From Watersipora subatra (lineage: Eukaryota; Bryozoa; Gymnolaemata; Cheilostomatida; Watersiporidae), in contig NC_088713.1 of assembly GCF_963576615.1 (NCBI RefSeq), positions 37,713,276 through 37,777,275 on the forward strand: DNA of 64,000 nt. The letters are read 5' to 3'. The notes below the pieces were generated by a model. That model searched no databases. It was not told the DNA's origin and saw only the letters and a list, made by a program, of their open reading frames with translations. This document shows positions 51,601-57,492 of the stretch, piece after piece. The translations under genes were made by a program, and so were the position numbers. The stretch's first letter is position 1; each line of letters begins with the position of its first letter.

Positions 51601-53723
51601 ACACTACATTATGAAAACACTTGCTTAATAATAAACGAGTTCAATGTATTAATTTTTGCGATTGGATTCATTTCTTTGTCTTCCATAAAGTAATCACTGT
51701 CTCGAATGAACATCACTAAAAGAAGATAACTCCAAGCGTATAGATGCATGTAGGACTAAGTTAATATTCACTGTATACATAAATACTTCACTTTTATCGA
51801 TTGATGAAGACCGGCATCCCTCACGGTATATGAAAATTTTCAAAAAAGAAGCTAGTTTTTAGAGTATGTGTATGAGCCAAAATCTTAACACCAGTACAAT
51901 TAAACTAATTTTTACACATGTATTTATTTTTTATAAGATAATTACATTAAAATTGTCTTCATTGACTTTCAGTTCATATTTCAAATTCACTTCTAGTACT
52001 TTAAGCAAGAGAATGCTGTTATGTAGTACGTGCGCCGTTTGGACTTTTTCTAGTCTGAATATTTGTACTTGTGATTAATTTGATTTGCTGTGGGAAGAAA
52101 ATAACATGTTTTTAAACATGAGAAAAAGTATAACCTTTGGCAGTGCCTTTATCATATATAGTAAACACACCTTTTAATTAACTTGTAAGCATTTTCCTTT
52201 AATTTTTAAGTTCTTTACACGATATTGAAAGTAGTAGATGCTTAAGAGGCTCACTGAGCAGTTTAACAAGTATGTTTCACTCACACCCTTAAAGGCATAA
52301 CGCTGCACAAAAATAGCAAACAATGACTGCCGCTTGCACACCGATGCTCACGGAAGCTTCTCCTGTGTCAGCATTAAAAATACTATGTATTCTTTGTATG
52401 GGTATTCATGCATTTTAGTTCTTTTATGTTGGATTTCAATTAATTTTCTTGTGTTTTAAATTTTTCGTTGACTGTCATTAACCGCAGAGCACTGAAACCA
52501 GGAAGGGTGAGCCGCAAAGTAGCAAGGGATTACTGTGCCACACTTTATGATAAATGGATTTTGACACTTTGTCATGTATAATTTTACAGGGTATATGTAA
52601 AGAATTTCAAAGAGCCATTTTGCTTGCAATAGGTGTTAGAATGGCTTCTATAATAGCATACTATCCTAGCAGTTATTCTTGCAGGTACAATTTTAAACCA
52701 TCTCACACCAGTGTTGGTGTAGGTATATACTTTCAGCAACTACCATTGTTTCCTAGGAGTTATCTTCTTTCTTTTGGCAAAAGATGATAATTTCTTTTGG
52801 ATAATAAGCTTTCGAGTTATAATTGCGATCACTGATATATAGTTGAGGGGTGACTAGCTTTAAATTTTAATCTAAATAAATATTTTTTCTTGCTTCTTAG
52901 AAAAAGCTGGAATTGCAAAATACCATAGTGCTATTCTTTTAGCGAGCATTTTGTTAGCATTCTGTTATTCTAGCAGAATGCTACGTATTGTAGCATTTTG
53001 CTATTCTAGCAGAATGCTACGTATTGTAGCATTCTGATATTCTAGCAGAATGCTACAATAGCGGCTATCAACCTTCATGGTCAATTTTTTTACAGGACCT
53101 TTTCAGAGACTTTTAGTTGCTGAAATAATTGATCTGAAGATGTTCGCTCATATTTTTATAGTATTGGCATTAAATCTATAAAAAAAATTGGCATTTTCCT
53201 TTTTTTCACGTCTATCGCGAGTCATGCTTGAAGTTCATCATTTTAAATTAAAGGATATGTATGCACAAAGAGTTGCTAAATATTATTAAAGCAATGTCGA
53301 ATCTAACTATATGAATGAGAACTTTAAACATGTGTGTACTTATTCAACACGTTTCTAAAAGCTTCAGGCTTAGTTGGTTGAAAATTCTCAAATCTTTTTT
53401 TAAATGTTACAAAAAGTTTTATTATTTCAGGCAGCTTTAGGTTAAAATTTACCTGTTTTCATGTTTGAAAAGTGGTTATAAGTCGAGTGTTAAATTAGAC
53501 TTTGCAGACAATTGTAAAGAGTTACTATGTTTGTAAAGTTGTGATATTTATAGAACCATTACAAATGTATACTCGGTGACACTGTTTTCTGCTACACTAG
53601 ATTAGGGAGAAAGTGAGAAGGCAAAGCATACAGTATGGAGATGGACAACAGCCAAGTATGGATTGCACTCTTCGAAAGAAACTGTTTTTGTTCCCTGGAT
53701 ACAACCCATCTAACCCAGATTAA
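18604..53723 (+). CDS. LRR-Roc-COR-caspase fusion gene (20 coding exons; in-frame TAA in p10)
   Basis: Predicted multidomain protein of 1598 codons joined from exons 18604-18682, 21170-21371, 23003-23143, 24483-24623, 25954-26094, 28015-28155, 29205-29345, 30675-30815, 32135-32275, 33610-33750, 35071-35211, 41412-41531, 45572-47574, 47673-47744, 48602-48786, 48951-49127, 50198-50417, 50695-50928, 51134-51246 and 53601-53723. Every junction has matching phase and the total (4797 nt) divides by three. Domains: N-terminus 1-93, LRRs about 94-645, Roc GTPase about 655-870, COR about 900-1224, linker to 1310, caspase p20 1311-1443, linker to about 1510, p10 to 1598. Roco proteins pair a Ras-like GTPase with a COR dimerisation domain, and caspases are Asp-specific Cys proteases. 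An activating receptor or cell-death role is inferred. Codon 1544 is TAA, so the reference allele predicts 1543 residues. The alternative is two adjacent genes (Roco; caspase), but open, phase-matched linker exons join them. Confidence 0.75.
18683..21169 (+). other. Intron 1
   Basis: A 2.5-kb intron with GTTAGT donor and TTTTTTGCAG acceptor. It contains a tRNA-like SINE fragment at 20507-20584 and short pieces of a dispersed repeat (AGAGGTGG...TTCAAATA words near 18960, 20200 and 20290, also at 39920). Otherwise nothing recognised. Confidence 0.5.
20507..20584 (+). repeat. tRNA-derived SINE-like fragment
   Basis: GTAGTGGTAGAG (20527-20538) resembles a pol III A box, and CGCTTGATTTCCATGC (20565-20580) resembles a decayed B box followed by CATGCAAATG, as in many tRNA-derived SINE heads. 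It is too degenerate to be a functional tRNA. Confidence 0.4.
21170..21371 (+). CDS. Coding exon 2, unrecognised N-terminal module
   Basis: A 202-nt exon with acceptor TTTTTTGCAG and donor GTAAGT, entered at phase 1 and left at phase 2. It encodes about 67 residues: a Trp-containing stretch (KPEWHEGWFTITELIDKIG), then IVGLGCHNYIPPLQDIAP, then an LRR-like strand (LKVLIVRDLYDQSGL) running directly into the first tandem LRR exon. The C-terminal part is plausibly an N-cap for the LRR solenoid. I do not recognise the first 45 residues as any named domain. Confidence 0.7.
21372..23002 (+). other. Intron 2
   Basis: The first 800 bp are AT-rich with nothing recognised. From about 22170 the sequence is intron of the LRR array unit, showing that the array starts inside this intron without a surviving exon of its own. 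Confidence 0.5.
23003..23143 (+). CDS. LRR exon 1 of the tandem array
   Basis: A 141-nt exon, phase 2 on both sides, with acceptor ATTTACAG and donor GTGAGT. It encodes 47 residues, i.e. two LRRs of about 23-24 residues. The strand residues are VLDLSGNSF in the first repeat and NLNACKL in the second, and it is the only copy with Ile in PDVIG. Its sequence and about 850 bp of the following intron are almost identical to the exon at 28015 and its intron. Confidence 0.85.
24136..24226 (+). pseudogene. Broken LRR exon (partner relic)
   Basis: After a good acceptor (TTCACAG) the sequence reads like an LRR exon (FSKLTELNKLNLFGE), then loses its second half and reaches TAA with no donor. It lies 347 bp upstream of the intact exon at 24483. 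The tail (TTTTATGTTAATAT) matches intron sequence found elsewhere in each unit, which points to an internal duplication that fused a half exon to intron. Confidence 0.7.
24483..24623 (+). CDS. LRR exon 2 of the tandem array
   Basis: A 141-nt, phase 2-2 exon with acceptor TTTTCAG and donor GTGAGT. Variable residues are ELELSGNIF in the first LRR and KLYRCEL in the second. It carries Ser in place of Pro in the usual LPDVFG motif and ends in PET because the last exon base is C rather than G. Confidence 0.83.
25610..25698 (+). pseudogene. Broken LRR exon (partner relic)
   Basis: An acceptor plus FSKLT-like start is followed by an A-run (AAAGAAAAAAACTTAATC) that disrupts the LRR. The sequence then follows the relic pattern GTGTTGGTGGTTTTATGTTAA, with no second LRR and no donor. 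It is 344 bp upstream of the intact exon at 25954. Confidence 0.65.
25954..26094 (+). CDS. LRR exon 3 of the tandem array, GC splice donor
   Basis: A 141-nt, phase 2-2 exon encoding two LRRs with variable residues ELHLPENNF and ILDTCKL. The donor reads AAAG followed by GCGAGT instead of GTGAGT. GC-AG introns are a known minor class and the rest of this donor matches consensus, so it may splice normally or be skipped; skipping would keep the frame. Confidence 0.75.
26856..27453. mobile_element. 598-bp insertion in the intron after LRR exon 3
   Basis: Intron sequence shared with sister units is interrupted here. The flanks carry AATACT at 26850-26855 and again at 27448-27453, consistent with a 5-6 bp target duplication. 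The left part starts with a short hairpin (AGCAATG, then CATTGCT). It contains no open frame. A solo LTR or non-autonomous DNA element are both possible; the family is not recognised. It explains why this array unit is about 2.06 kb rather than 1.46 kb. Confidence 0.6.
27674..27757 (+). pseudogene. Broken LRR exon (partner relic)
   Basis: An acceptor followed by FSNLT-like codons with an in-frame TGA (GACTTGAAG, frameshifted relative to good copies) and a TTAGAGAATTTTTTGAG tail. It has no second LRR and no donor, and lies 341 bp upstream of the intact exon at 28015. Confidence 0.6.
28015..28155 (+). CDS. LRR exon 4 of the tandem array
   Basis: A 141-nt, phase 2-2 exon with donor GTGAGT. Variable residues are ELNLSGNYSFGG and NLNACKL. 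It is almost identical to the exon at 23003 apart from the first LRR strand and loop, so coding change exceeds the change seen in the surrounding intron. Confidence 0.84.
29205..29345 (+). CDS. LRR exon 5 of the tandem array
   Basis: A 141-nt, phase 2-2 exon. First LRR VLDLQWNNF has bulky Gln-Trp where the other copies have Ser/Pro-Gly/Glu/Arg; second LRR NLDICEL; it ends PET. The unit is only 1190 bp from the previous exon because the relic partner exon is absent from this intron. Confidence 0.83.
30337..30420 (+). pseudogene. Broken LRR exon (partner relic)
   Basis: An acceptor and FSKLT-like start, then a poly(A)-like run (CTCAAAAAAAAAACTTAATC) and the common relic tail ending in TATGTTAATAT. 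It lies 338 bp upstream of the intact exon at 30675 and has no usable donor. Confidence 0.6.
30675..30815 (+). CDS. LRR exon 6 of the tandem array
   Basis: A 141-nt, phase 2-2 exon with donor GTGAGT. Variable residues are ELYLSRNNF and NLDRCEL. The terminal motif is LAER where most copies have LPER, the only Pro-to-Ala change at that LRR position in the array. Confidence 0.83.
31795..31878 (+). pseudogene. Broken LRR exon (partner relic)
   Basis: Starts as FSNLT after an acceptor, then a one-codon loss shifts to GACTCGAAGAAAAGAGC, and the tail TTTTTTGAGTATTAG matches the relics at 27674 and 34732. It lies 340 bp upstream of the intact exon at 32135. Confidence 0.6.
32135..32275 (+). CDS. LRR exon 7 of the tandem array
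   Basis: A 141-nt, phase 2-2 exon. Variable residues are ELHLSENNF and ILGACKL, with Tyr in the terminal LTYLPET. The donor is GTGAGT. Confidence 0.83.
33262..33352 (+). pseudogene. Broken LRR exon (partner relic)
   Basis: Very similar to the relic at 24136 (FSKLTELKKLNLFGE, then TTTTTTGTCGGAGTACCAG) with a TTTTATGTTAATAT tail and no donor. Sharing this longer form with the 24136 relic marks the two units as a related subtype. It lies 348 bp upstream of the intact exon at 33610. Confidence 0.65.
33610..33750 (+). CDS. LRR exon 8 of the tandem array
   Basis: A 141-nt, phase 2-2 exon beginning FSKLTQLEELHLSGNNF (Gln instead of Arg), with second LRR MLILGTCEL and a GTGAGT donor. The acceptor reads AATTTACAG. 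Confidence 0.83.
34732..34812 (+). pseudogene. Broken LRR exon (partner relic)
   Basis: An acceptor, FSNLT-like start, TGA in the continuing frame, and tail TTTTTTGAGTATTAG; no second LRR and no donor. It lies 339 bp upstream of the intact exon at 35071. Confidence 0.6.
35071..35211 (+). CDS. LRR exon 9, last intact exon of the array
   Basis: A 141-nt, phase 2-2 exon. Variable residues are DLDLSGNRF and NLDACRL. The donor is GTGAGT. Downstream units have decayed, so this marks the 3' edge of the recently amplified block. Confidence 0.84.
36244..36427 (+). pseudogene. Two decayed LRR exon fragments
   Basis: The first fragment reads SSKLTRLKELKLSGNNF and then GGLPDLFGGFG before losing the second LRR; the only nearby GT would give an 86-nt exon that breaks phase. 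A second acceptor and exon start (FSKLTQIG) follows at 36394 and stops within 30 bp. An open frame runs through both only because intron sequence between them happens to lack stops. Confidence 0.6.
36738..38843. mobile_element. hAT-superfamily element, non-coding
   Basis: The left end is CAGGGGTGTCAAACTCA and the right end GTGAGTTTGACACATGTG, the diagnostic hAT-type terminal inverted repeats found with GGGCC-rich subterminal sequence, here near both ends. Flanks are CTATAGAC (36730-36737) and CTATAGAT (38844-38851), a 7/8 match to the 8-bp target duplication expected for hAT. No transposase frame is visible. It sits in the intron between LRR exon 9 and the divergent LRR exon. Confidence 0.8.
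36903..37782. repeat. Foldback repeat nested inside the hAT element
   Basis: The left arm 36903-37018 and right arm 37668-37782 are imperfect inverted repeats over about 115 bp. Shared blocks include TGACTTGCAACAAAA, TGTAGGTGCAAAA and GGAAATGTGATTACAAG with their complements. The 650-bp centre has no convincing coding frame. This may be a separate MITE that inserted in the hAT element, or part of that family's own structure. Confidence 0.65.
38852..40183 (+). other. Intron sequence with decayed array remnants
   Basis: GGGGCATGGTTTGCTGGAAC (near 38881) recurs in diverged form near 42790 and 43610, so this stretch belongs to old copies of a repeat unit. No exon survives. Confidence 0.45.
40184..40700. 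mobile_element. piggyBac-like MITE, copy 1
   Basis: Begins TTAACTCTTTCGCTACCG and is alignable by eye over about 500 bp to the copies at 41910 and 57493. Shared internal words include TTGCATAAATACCAGTTGTA and GGTGGAATAGCAAATTTA. Its right end is degenerate and the terminal TTAA is not clear. It has no coding capacity. Confidence 0.55.
41412..41531 (+). CDS. Divergent, shorter LRR exon (exon 12)
   Basis: A 120-nt exon (40 codons), phase 2-2 like the array exons, with acceptor TTGCATTGTAG and donor GTTAGT. It begins FSELFQLEVLELANNAS, clearly an LRR start, and ends YQPER where array copies end SLPER. The middle is seven codons shorter and the second LRR has lost its LxL pattern. It may be an old array member still under frame constraint; whether it is included in transcripts is unproven. 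Confidence 0.6.
41910..42423. mobile_element. piggyBac-like MITE, copy 2
   Basis: A 514-bp element bounded by TTAA on both sides. The left end is TTAACTCTTTCGCTACCG; the right end CAGTGGTGCAAGTTAA is a weak inverted match. A TTAA target and a CTCTTT-type terminus fit piggyBac-derived MITEs. The 63-codon open frame inside is not conserved in the other copies. Confidence 0.6.
42424..45302 (+). repeat. Old, decayed array units upstream of the Roc-COR exon
   Basis: Diverged copies of one unit recur: TTACTGACCTTTACTG (41626), TTACTGACTTTTACTG (42485) and TTGACCTTGACTAG (43354) begin similar stretches, each followed by TGGTTTGGCTGGTAC-like words. None keeps an LRR exon with both splice sites. Confidence 0.5.
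45303..45339. repeat. Perfect hairpin, 37 bp
   Basis: AACTTTAGCATTATTAT is followed within a few bases by its exact complement. It is the first of two adjacent palindromes just before the Roc-COR exon. Confidence 0.75.
45368..45416. repeat. Near-perfect hairpin, 49 bp
   Basis: CATATCGACATTGCCTTTAT and its complement flank a tiny AT loop. Ending 155 bp before the acceptor of the Roc-COR exon, it could form a stem in the intron. A small foldback transposon is an alternative. Confidence 0.75.
45572..47574 (+). CDS. Exon 13: last LRRs, Roc GTPase and COR domain
   Basis: A 2003-nt exon with acceptor TCTGGTTGCAG, entered at phase 2 (AG+C gives Ser) and left at phase 1. It holds two to three LRRs (MQNLRALSISHNKNL; LKHLTSLNCDGC) and the PPYAVCQQSLTAI cap typical of Roco LRRs. 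Roc motifs: P-loop GHSMSGKTS (codons 661-669, nt 45882 on), switch-2 DHGGHE (713, nt 46038 on), and THSD for guanine recognition (783, nt 46248 on). COR begins near FPGESSMHILGYMHNIGD. The C-terminal CGHCLF and nearby Cys resemble the MFHAS1-like end. MFHAS1/LRRK-type Roco proteins are the closest family; there is no kinase domain. The donor at 47575 is GTGAGT. Confidence 0.9.
47575..47618 (+). other. Alternative C-terminus if intron is retained
   Basis: Reading through the donor adds 14 codons beginning at the shared Cys (ending TKFTKVV) and then TAA at 47616-47618. A transcript retaining this intron would make an LRR-Roc-COR protein without the caspase. No poly(A) signal is evident immediately after, so this is only a possibility. 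Confidence 0.35.
47673..47744 (+). CDS. Exon 14: linker between COR and caspase
   Basis: A 72-nt exon with acceptor ATTTATACTTAG and donor GTACAC, phase 1-1. It encodes CHQLDEEKKIIIQDYLDTLP and a few small residues, a short amphipathic helix-like piece. It matters because it joins the Roco exon to the caspase exons in frame. Confidence 0.6.
47745..48601 (+). other. Intron between linker exons
   Basis: AT-rich intron of 857 bp with a GTACAC donor; nothing recognised inside. Confidence 0.5.
48602..48786 (+). CDS. Exon 15: Gln-rich and Asp-rich pre-caspase segment
   Basis: A 185-nt exon with acceptor TAATTTCACAG and donor GTGAGT, entered at phase 1 and left at phase 0. It encodes a Gln/Pro-rich stretch (VHQQQERLTIPVQPEQDGD), then SSDSALSDTLDQASEEL and VKDLFYSDE immediately before the p20 start. 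Several Asp followed by small residues (SSDS, LSDT) could be processing sites, since caspases are usually cleaved after Asp between prodomain and p20. No CARD, DED or death domain is seen. Confidence 0.7.
48951..49127 (+). CDS. Exon 16: caspase p20, N-terminal half
   Basis: A 177-nt exon, phase 0-0, with acceptor GTTAACACAG and donor GTTTGT. It encodes the classic p20 opening: VYRMSTMKGRCLLINNITF, then DYRQGSTLDGQRILSLFDKL and GFLCFREENLSGQ. Arg at codon 1339 (RQGS) aligns with the family's conserved Arg that binds the P1 aspartate of substrates. The order and spacing are typical of metazoan caspases. Confidence 0.88.
49128..50197 (+). other. Intron within caspase p20
   Basis: Contains a GT-rich microsatellite (about 49500-49675) with three 16-bp repeats of GTGTGAGCACGCATAT starting near 49575. 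The rest is unremarkable. Confidence 0.6.
50198..50417 (+). CDS. Exon 17: caspase p20 with catalytic His and Cys
   Basis: A 220-nt exon, entered at phase 0 and left at phase 1, with acceptor GTTGCCTTACAG and donor GTGAGT. It holds FVLIILSHGSE with catalytic His (codon 1397, nt 50279-50281) and LLIIQACSGG with catalytic Cys (codon 1440, nt 50408-50410). The usual active-site pentapeptide is QAC(R/Q/G)G; Ser at the fourth position is uncommon, but the essential residues are kept. Confidence 0.9.
50695..50928 (+). CDS. Exon 18: caspase inter-subunit linker and p10 start
   Basis: A 234-nt exon, phase 1-1, with acceptor TTTATTGTAG and donor GTAAAC. It starts GFQDRVTVHDAQPSTSSSHP, continues with about 50 residues rich in Ser, Thr, Pro and Leu, and ends TDDLLIWKASFPG, the conserved start of p10. 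The linker is longer than in most effector caspases. Asp in QDR, HDA and TDD are candidate cleavage positions. Confidence 0.82.
51134..51246 (+). CDS. Exon 19: caspase p10 core, interrupted by TAA
   Basis: A 113-nt exon with acceptor AATGTGGCAG and donor GTAAGA, entered at phase 1 and left at phase 0. It encodes GHLAYRNRRFGSWFINAIVE, matching the p10 motif with the second substrate-binding Arg (codon 1526). After SLC comes TAA at 51202-51204, and the same frame continues HACHRDLKTLFERQ, exactly the family's next helix. One base change from a sense codon would account for it. No good donor lies before the stop. Confidence 0.85.
52700..52905. repeat. Dispersed ~210-bp repeat, copy 1
   Basis: Starts CATCTCACACCAGTGTTGGT and shares AGCAACTACC, GAGTTAT, GCGATCACTG and TTTTAATCTAAATAAA with 54697-54910 in the same order. 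Possibly the 3' tail of a retroelement. Confidence 0.55.
52956..53060. repeat. 36-bp hairpin minisatellite, three units
   Basis: Three units of the form AGCATTCTG-TATTCT-AGCAGAATGCT, each able to fold on itself, separated by ACGTATTGT. Confidence 0.8.
53601..53723 (+). CDS. Exon 20: caspase p10 C-terminus and natural stop
   Basis: A 123-nt terminal exon with acceptor CTGCTACACTAG, phase 0, ending TAA at 53721-53723. It encodes IREKVRRQSIQYGDGQQPSM and then DCTLRKKLFLFPGYNPSNPD. The Q-P-S-x-x-x-TLRKKL-x-FP pattern is the conserved last strand of caspases. Its preservation argues that the upstream TAA is recent, polymorphic or erroneous. Confidence 0.83.
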   Translation: MREKVRRQSIQYGDGQQPSMDCTLRKKLFLFPGYNPSNPD

Positions 53724-55558
53724 TTACCTGCTACACCAGTCTACACCCCTTCAGACAGCTGTAGCGTTTACTGACAAATCTACTGACATAGTTATCTAGT
53801 TTTATCTCCTTTGACGTTTTTGCTTTGAGGGATGATTTGCTTGTCAAACATAGAAACTCTCACCTATTCAATTCTTACATTGTAGTATTACATAAATATA
53901 TTACTAATAGATTACCGATATCATGTTATTCTGATTTACCTTGTTAATATTGAGGAACCAGATGGTTTCATATACAAGGTTATTCTTTGCGGTTCACAAG
54001 TTTTGAATCAAATAAATCATAAGTTATGAATATGATCAGTGTGCCACTTTTGATATCTTGCATGTCTCAACAATGTTTGTGATCAGCTCTATATTATGCA
54101 GTTGTTTTACCTTGTACTATTTTAGCATCTTGCGCAGGCTTTCTGAACCAATTCAACAGCGGCTGCTGTTTTGTATGCATATAACTTCCTATTATATAAC
54201 ACAAAATTTAGGTACACTTATTTAGATTTTTCTGAGCTGCCATTTATGCTTTCACAACCACAACAGATTTCTTTATAATAAAATTATTTAGAGAGATCAG
54301 TTCCATGTACTGACTCTGAATGAAAACTTTTTATTTGCAATGTAAACCATGTGATCAAAATAAATGCTTGTTGAGTCTAGGACACTTTGCATGTTGAAAA
54401 TGGTAATATAAACAGAACCAAATAAAACATCTCATCACCAGCGACAATGGATGTACATTTTGCAATTATCAAGAAATATCAACCATTCTTAAGAGTTATC
54501 TCAACACTGCTAACAAAAGAAAGCAACTGCTTTCTGACAGTACCTTTTGAGCTACCATCATATCAATCGTTAATGTTTATGTTTCTGTGAGAAACTTGTA
54601 CTTTTCAAAAGTAATTGATAACTGACAGCAATAAATTGTTCTTAAGTCTGTGAAGAGTGAAGTTATGTTTTCCTGTTAAGAGTAAAAATTTGAGCCATCT
54701 CACACCAGTGTTGGTGTAGAAATATATCGCTACTTTTAGCAACTACCCGTGTTCCCTAAGAGTTATGTTTTTGCTATTGGCAAAATATGATAACTCCTTT
54801 TTGATTGTACACATTTGAGTTATTATCATTGCGATCACTGGTTTATTATAGATAAAGGATGAAAAGCCTTCAATTTTAATGTAAATAAACGTTTTTGCTT
54901 TTTTCCTCATTGCAACATCTTTTTCATAACTTCATATGAAATTTTAGCAAGACTAGAAAGTCATCTACCAATGATGTGACTGATTAGCATTCGGCTTGCA
55001 GCAATTTCAGGAATCCGAAGACACTTCTTTCATACAAAACTAAAACCAATCTTCTCATATTTTCCTCTATTTATCTCGTTTCCTCTCCACCTTTAAATCT
55101 TGTCATAACCAGTGTTCTAATTTGCTCAGGTACAAAGCATAATGGTTGTGTGTCAAAAAATATGGTGAATATATGGCTTCCTAGCTATTCCAATTGAAAA
55201 TTCAGTAATGCTGTTTCCCTTTATGAAGTTCTTAAATGGTTATTGTTTGTCGATACTGTGAATCATTTCAACACAATTGAATAATTCAGCTCACCTTTTT
55301 AGTGTGAGTTTACTTAGGGATGAAATTGCACAAAACAAAGATATTTTGTCAAAAAGTATCAAATTTTTTCTATCATTTGCAATTGTTTTTCATGTTTGAG
55401 TTAATCTGACTGCGTAAATGTTTGAAAATTAAAATGAACAAAAATTGATTGCGGCTAAATTGTTAATGTCTCTGATTAAAATATGTAAGAATGTGATTAT
55501 GACTTCTATAGTTGCAAATGGATCAACAGCAAGGAGATGTGTAAAGTTATGGCCACCC
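53724..55558. other. 3' untranslated and flanking DNA
   Basis: Contains the candidate poly(A) signals and the second copy of the ~210-bp dispersed repeat (54697-54910). No further gene seen. Confidence 0.5.
54011..54364 (+). terminator. Candidate polyadenylation signals
   Basis: AATAAA occurs at 54011-54016, 54277-54282 and 54359-54364, which is 288 to 640 nt after the natural stop codon. Any of them could end the transcript; the sequence alone does not choose between them. Confidence 0.4.
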
Positions 55559-56173
55559 GTAATGAATTATTCGTTCATTCTTACCAAAGTCACTAAATGA
55601 ACATAATTGCCTGAGTTGTGCATGCGCACCGAAACCGTCGACAAAGCGCTTTCAATTAGTTGAACAAACTATTAGCGAGCGCAAATTTAGCGGCCTTTGC
55701 CACTGGTGTAGTCCAAGACGTTTACAGCAATACACAATAAAAGTATCAGCGCAATTCAACCTAATGCATATGATCCAAATGCCTAGATGCGAAAATGGCA
55801 AATGTTTCTACAACAAAAAGTTTGCAGCTAAAAAAATGTTATGATTGAAAAAGAAACGATTTGTAGCCATAGTGTCCGAATGATGAAGAATCAACAGTAG
55901 CGCAATTTAAGTAGTGTAATCTAGGCAGTTGTATAGTATGTACTATGTCAAGCTGTTCTCATACTTTTATTGTGTGCCGTTATACATGTCTTGGACTACA
56001 TAAATTGTAAAAACAGCTTGATTAGTGCTGCTAATAATTTACCAATTAAGCCAATTAAAAACGTTCTATCGACCATTTTGGTGTTCATGCACAGCTCAAA
56101 AAATTCTGCGAATTTTGGCCGAACAATTCGTTCATTTCATGATGTCCGTCGGAATGAACAAAAAATTTGTTAC
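55559..56173. mobile_element. Foldback MITE with ~200-bp inverted arms
   Basis: The left arm (55559-55750) and right arm (55951-56173) are imperfect inverted repeats. GTAATGAATTATTCGTTCAT faces TGAACAAAAAATTTGTTAC, and TGTAGTCCAAGACG faces GTCTTGGACTACA. The 200-bp centre is non-coding. No target duplication could be settled. Confidence 0.7.
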
Positions 56174-57492
56174 ATGTAGCTGTACCTTAACGCTGTGACT
56201 GGAACGCAATAACAAATGTCAAATATGGCAACATAAGTGGCTAATGACATCATTTTACACTTTTTTCTTTGAGCCTTTTAAACATGATGAAATAAACATA
56301 AACATTTACTCCATCATAAAAAAACCACCTAAAGATTTTCTACAAAAATCTACCAATATTTTGGGCAAGTCTATTTTTAAGTATAGTGGATGCTTTTACA
56401 ACATAAAGAATCGGTGCCAGGAACGTTTATGTTATATGGGTTTCAAGTTATGCAAACAGTAAAATACATGTTACTTGCCTTATCGGTTTGAACATCTTTG
56501 TAAACTCATCATTTTGGCCAAACGAAAAGAAAAACATGAGACCCTTCTTTTTAAATTGGGGCTGCCTCATAAATGCAGCAGCATTATTGGTTTGCATCAA
56601 TAACTTTCCCTTTATTCTGATCAATTTCACTGGTTTCACAGACCATGTTCACGAGATAACACGATGAGATCAGATGTTCACCAGATCATGTTCACACCAG
56701 CAACTTTACGGCAAATTGATCGAGAGTGCTAACCTTTGACGATCATTTAAAACGGTTTGTTTATTATTTCTAAACAGCAAAGTCTATTGTACAAAGTTAA
56801 GCTAATAACCAAATATTTATACGTTCACAATAAAGCAAAACCAAAACAAATATTTATAATAAATAGAGTACTGCTGCATGTTTATCATCTATCTGTATCC
56901 AGGAGTCAAAGTTGTGATAGAAGATAACTTCTGACAATACTACAACTCTTGATGATCAGAGTTTTAGACAGACGATGTAAAACCTGCACAAAATGAACAC
57001 CTTTAAAAATTGCACAGTTAACAATAGCACAGCTGACAATAGCACAGCTGACAATAGGACAGCTACCTATTATTTATTTTCTCGTTGCAATCTAACATTA
57101 TATTACCACAAACGAGAAGGTCAAGGATGATGTATATATAATCTATATAAAGTAAAAAATTTTCACTCAAGTGTGCTGAGATAGGTTATCATTCGAATTG
57201 ATTATGAGAGGTCACCCGGCATGACGTGCTAAGTTAAATTGAACGTTTTATGTAGTATGAAGCATAAACTTAACATGAATTATTTACGTTATCTGGAATT
57301 TACGCTTTAGGAGTTATGCATTATATGAACAGGTACTGTATTGTCAGAATCAGATCAGGAAACGTACATGTATAACAATTTAAATTAAAGATATTATTTT
57401 AGCACATTATTTTCAAAAGATTTGCTGGAAGCGTGATAAGGACATAAGAGGAGTTAAAGGTTTTTTGGCCCTAAATCTAATAATGCTTGCAT
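56174..57492. other. Intergenic DNA
   Basis: AT-rich. The only structure seen is three short repeats of AACAATAGCACAGCTGAC near 57020-57065. Confidence 0.45.

Larger units (their letters stand above)
51247..53600 (+). other. Last intron
   Basis: A 2.35-kb intron holding a dispersed repeat (52700-52905, second copy at 54697-54910) and a 36-bp hairpin minisatellite at 52956-53060. No further caspase-like exon is seen. Confidence 0.5.

Noticed and set aside
47673..53723. Caspase as a separate downstream gene
   Set aside because: No start codon in good context precedes the p20 exon, and two open phase-matched exons link it to the Roco exon. Kept as the main alternative, to be settled by RNA.
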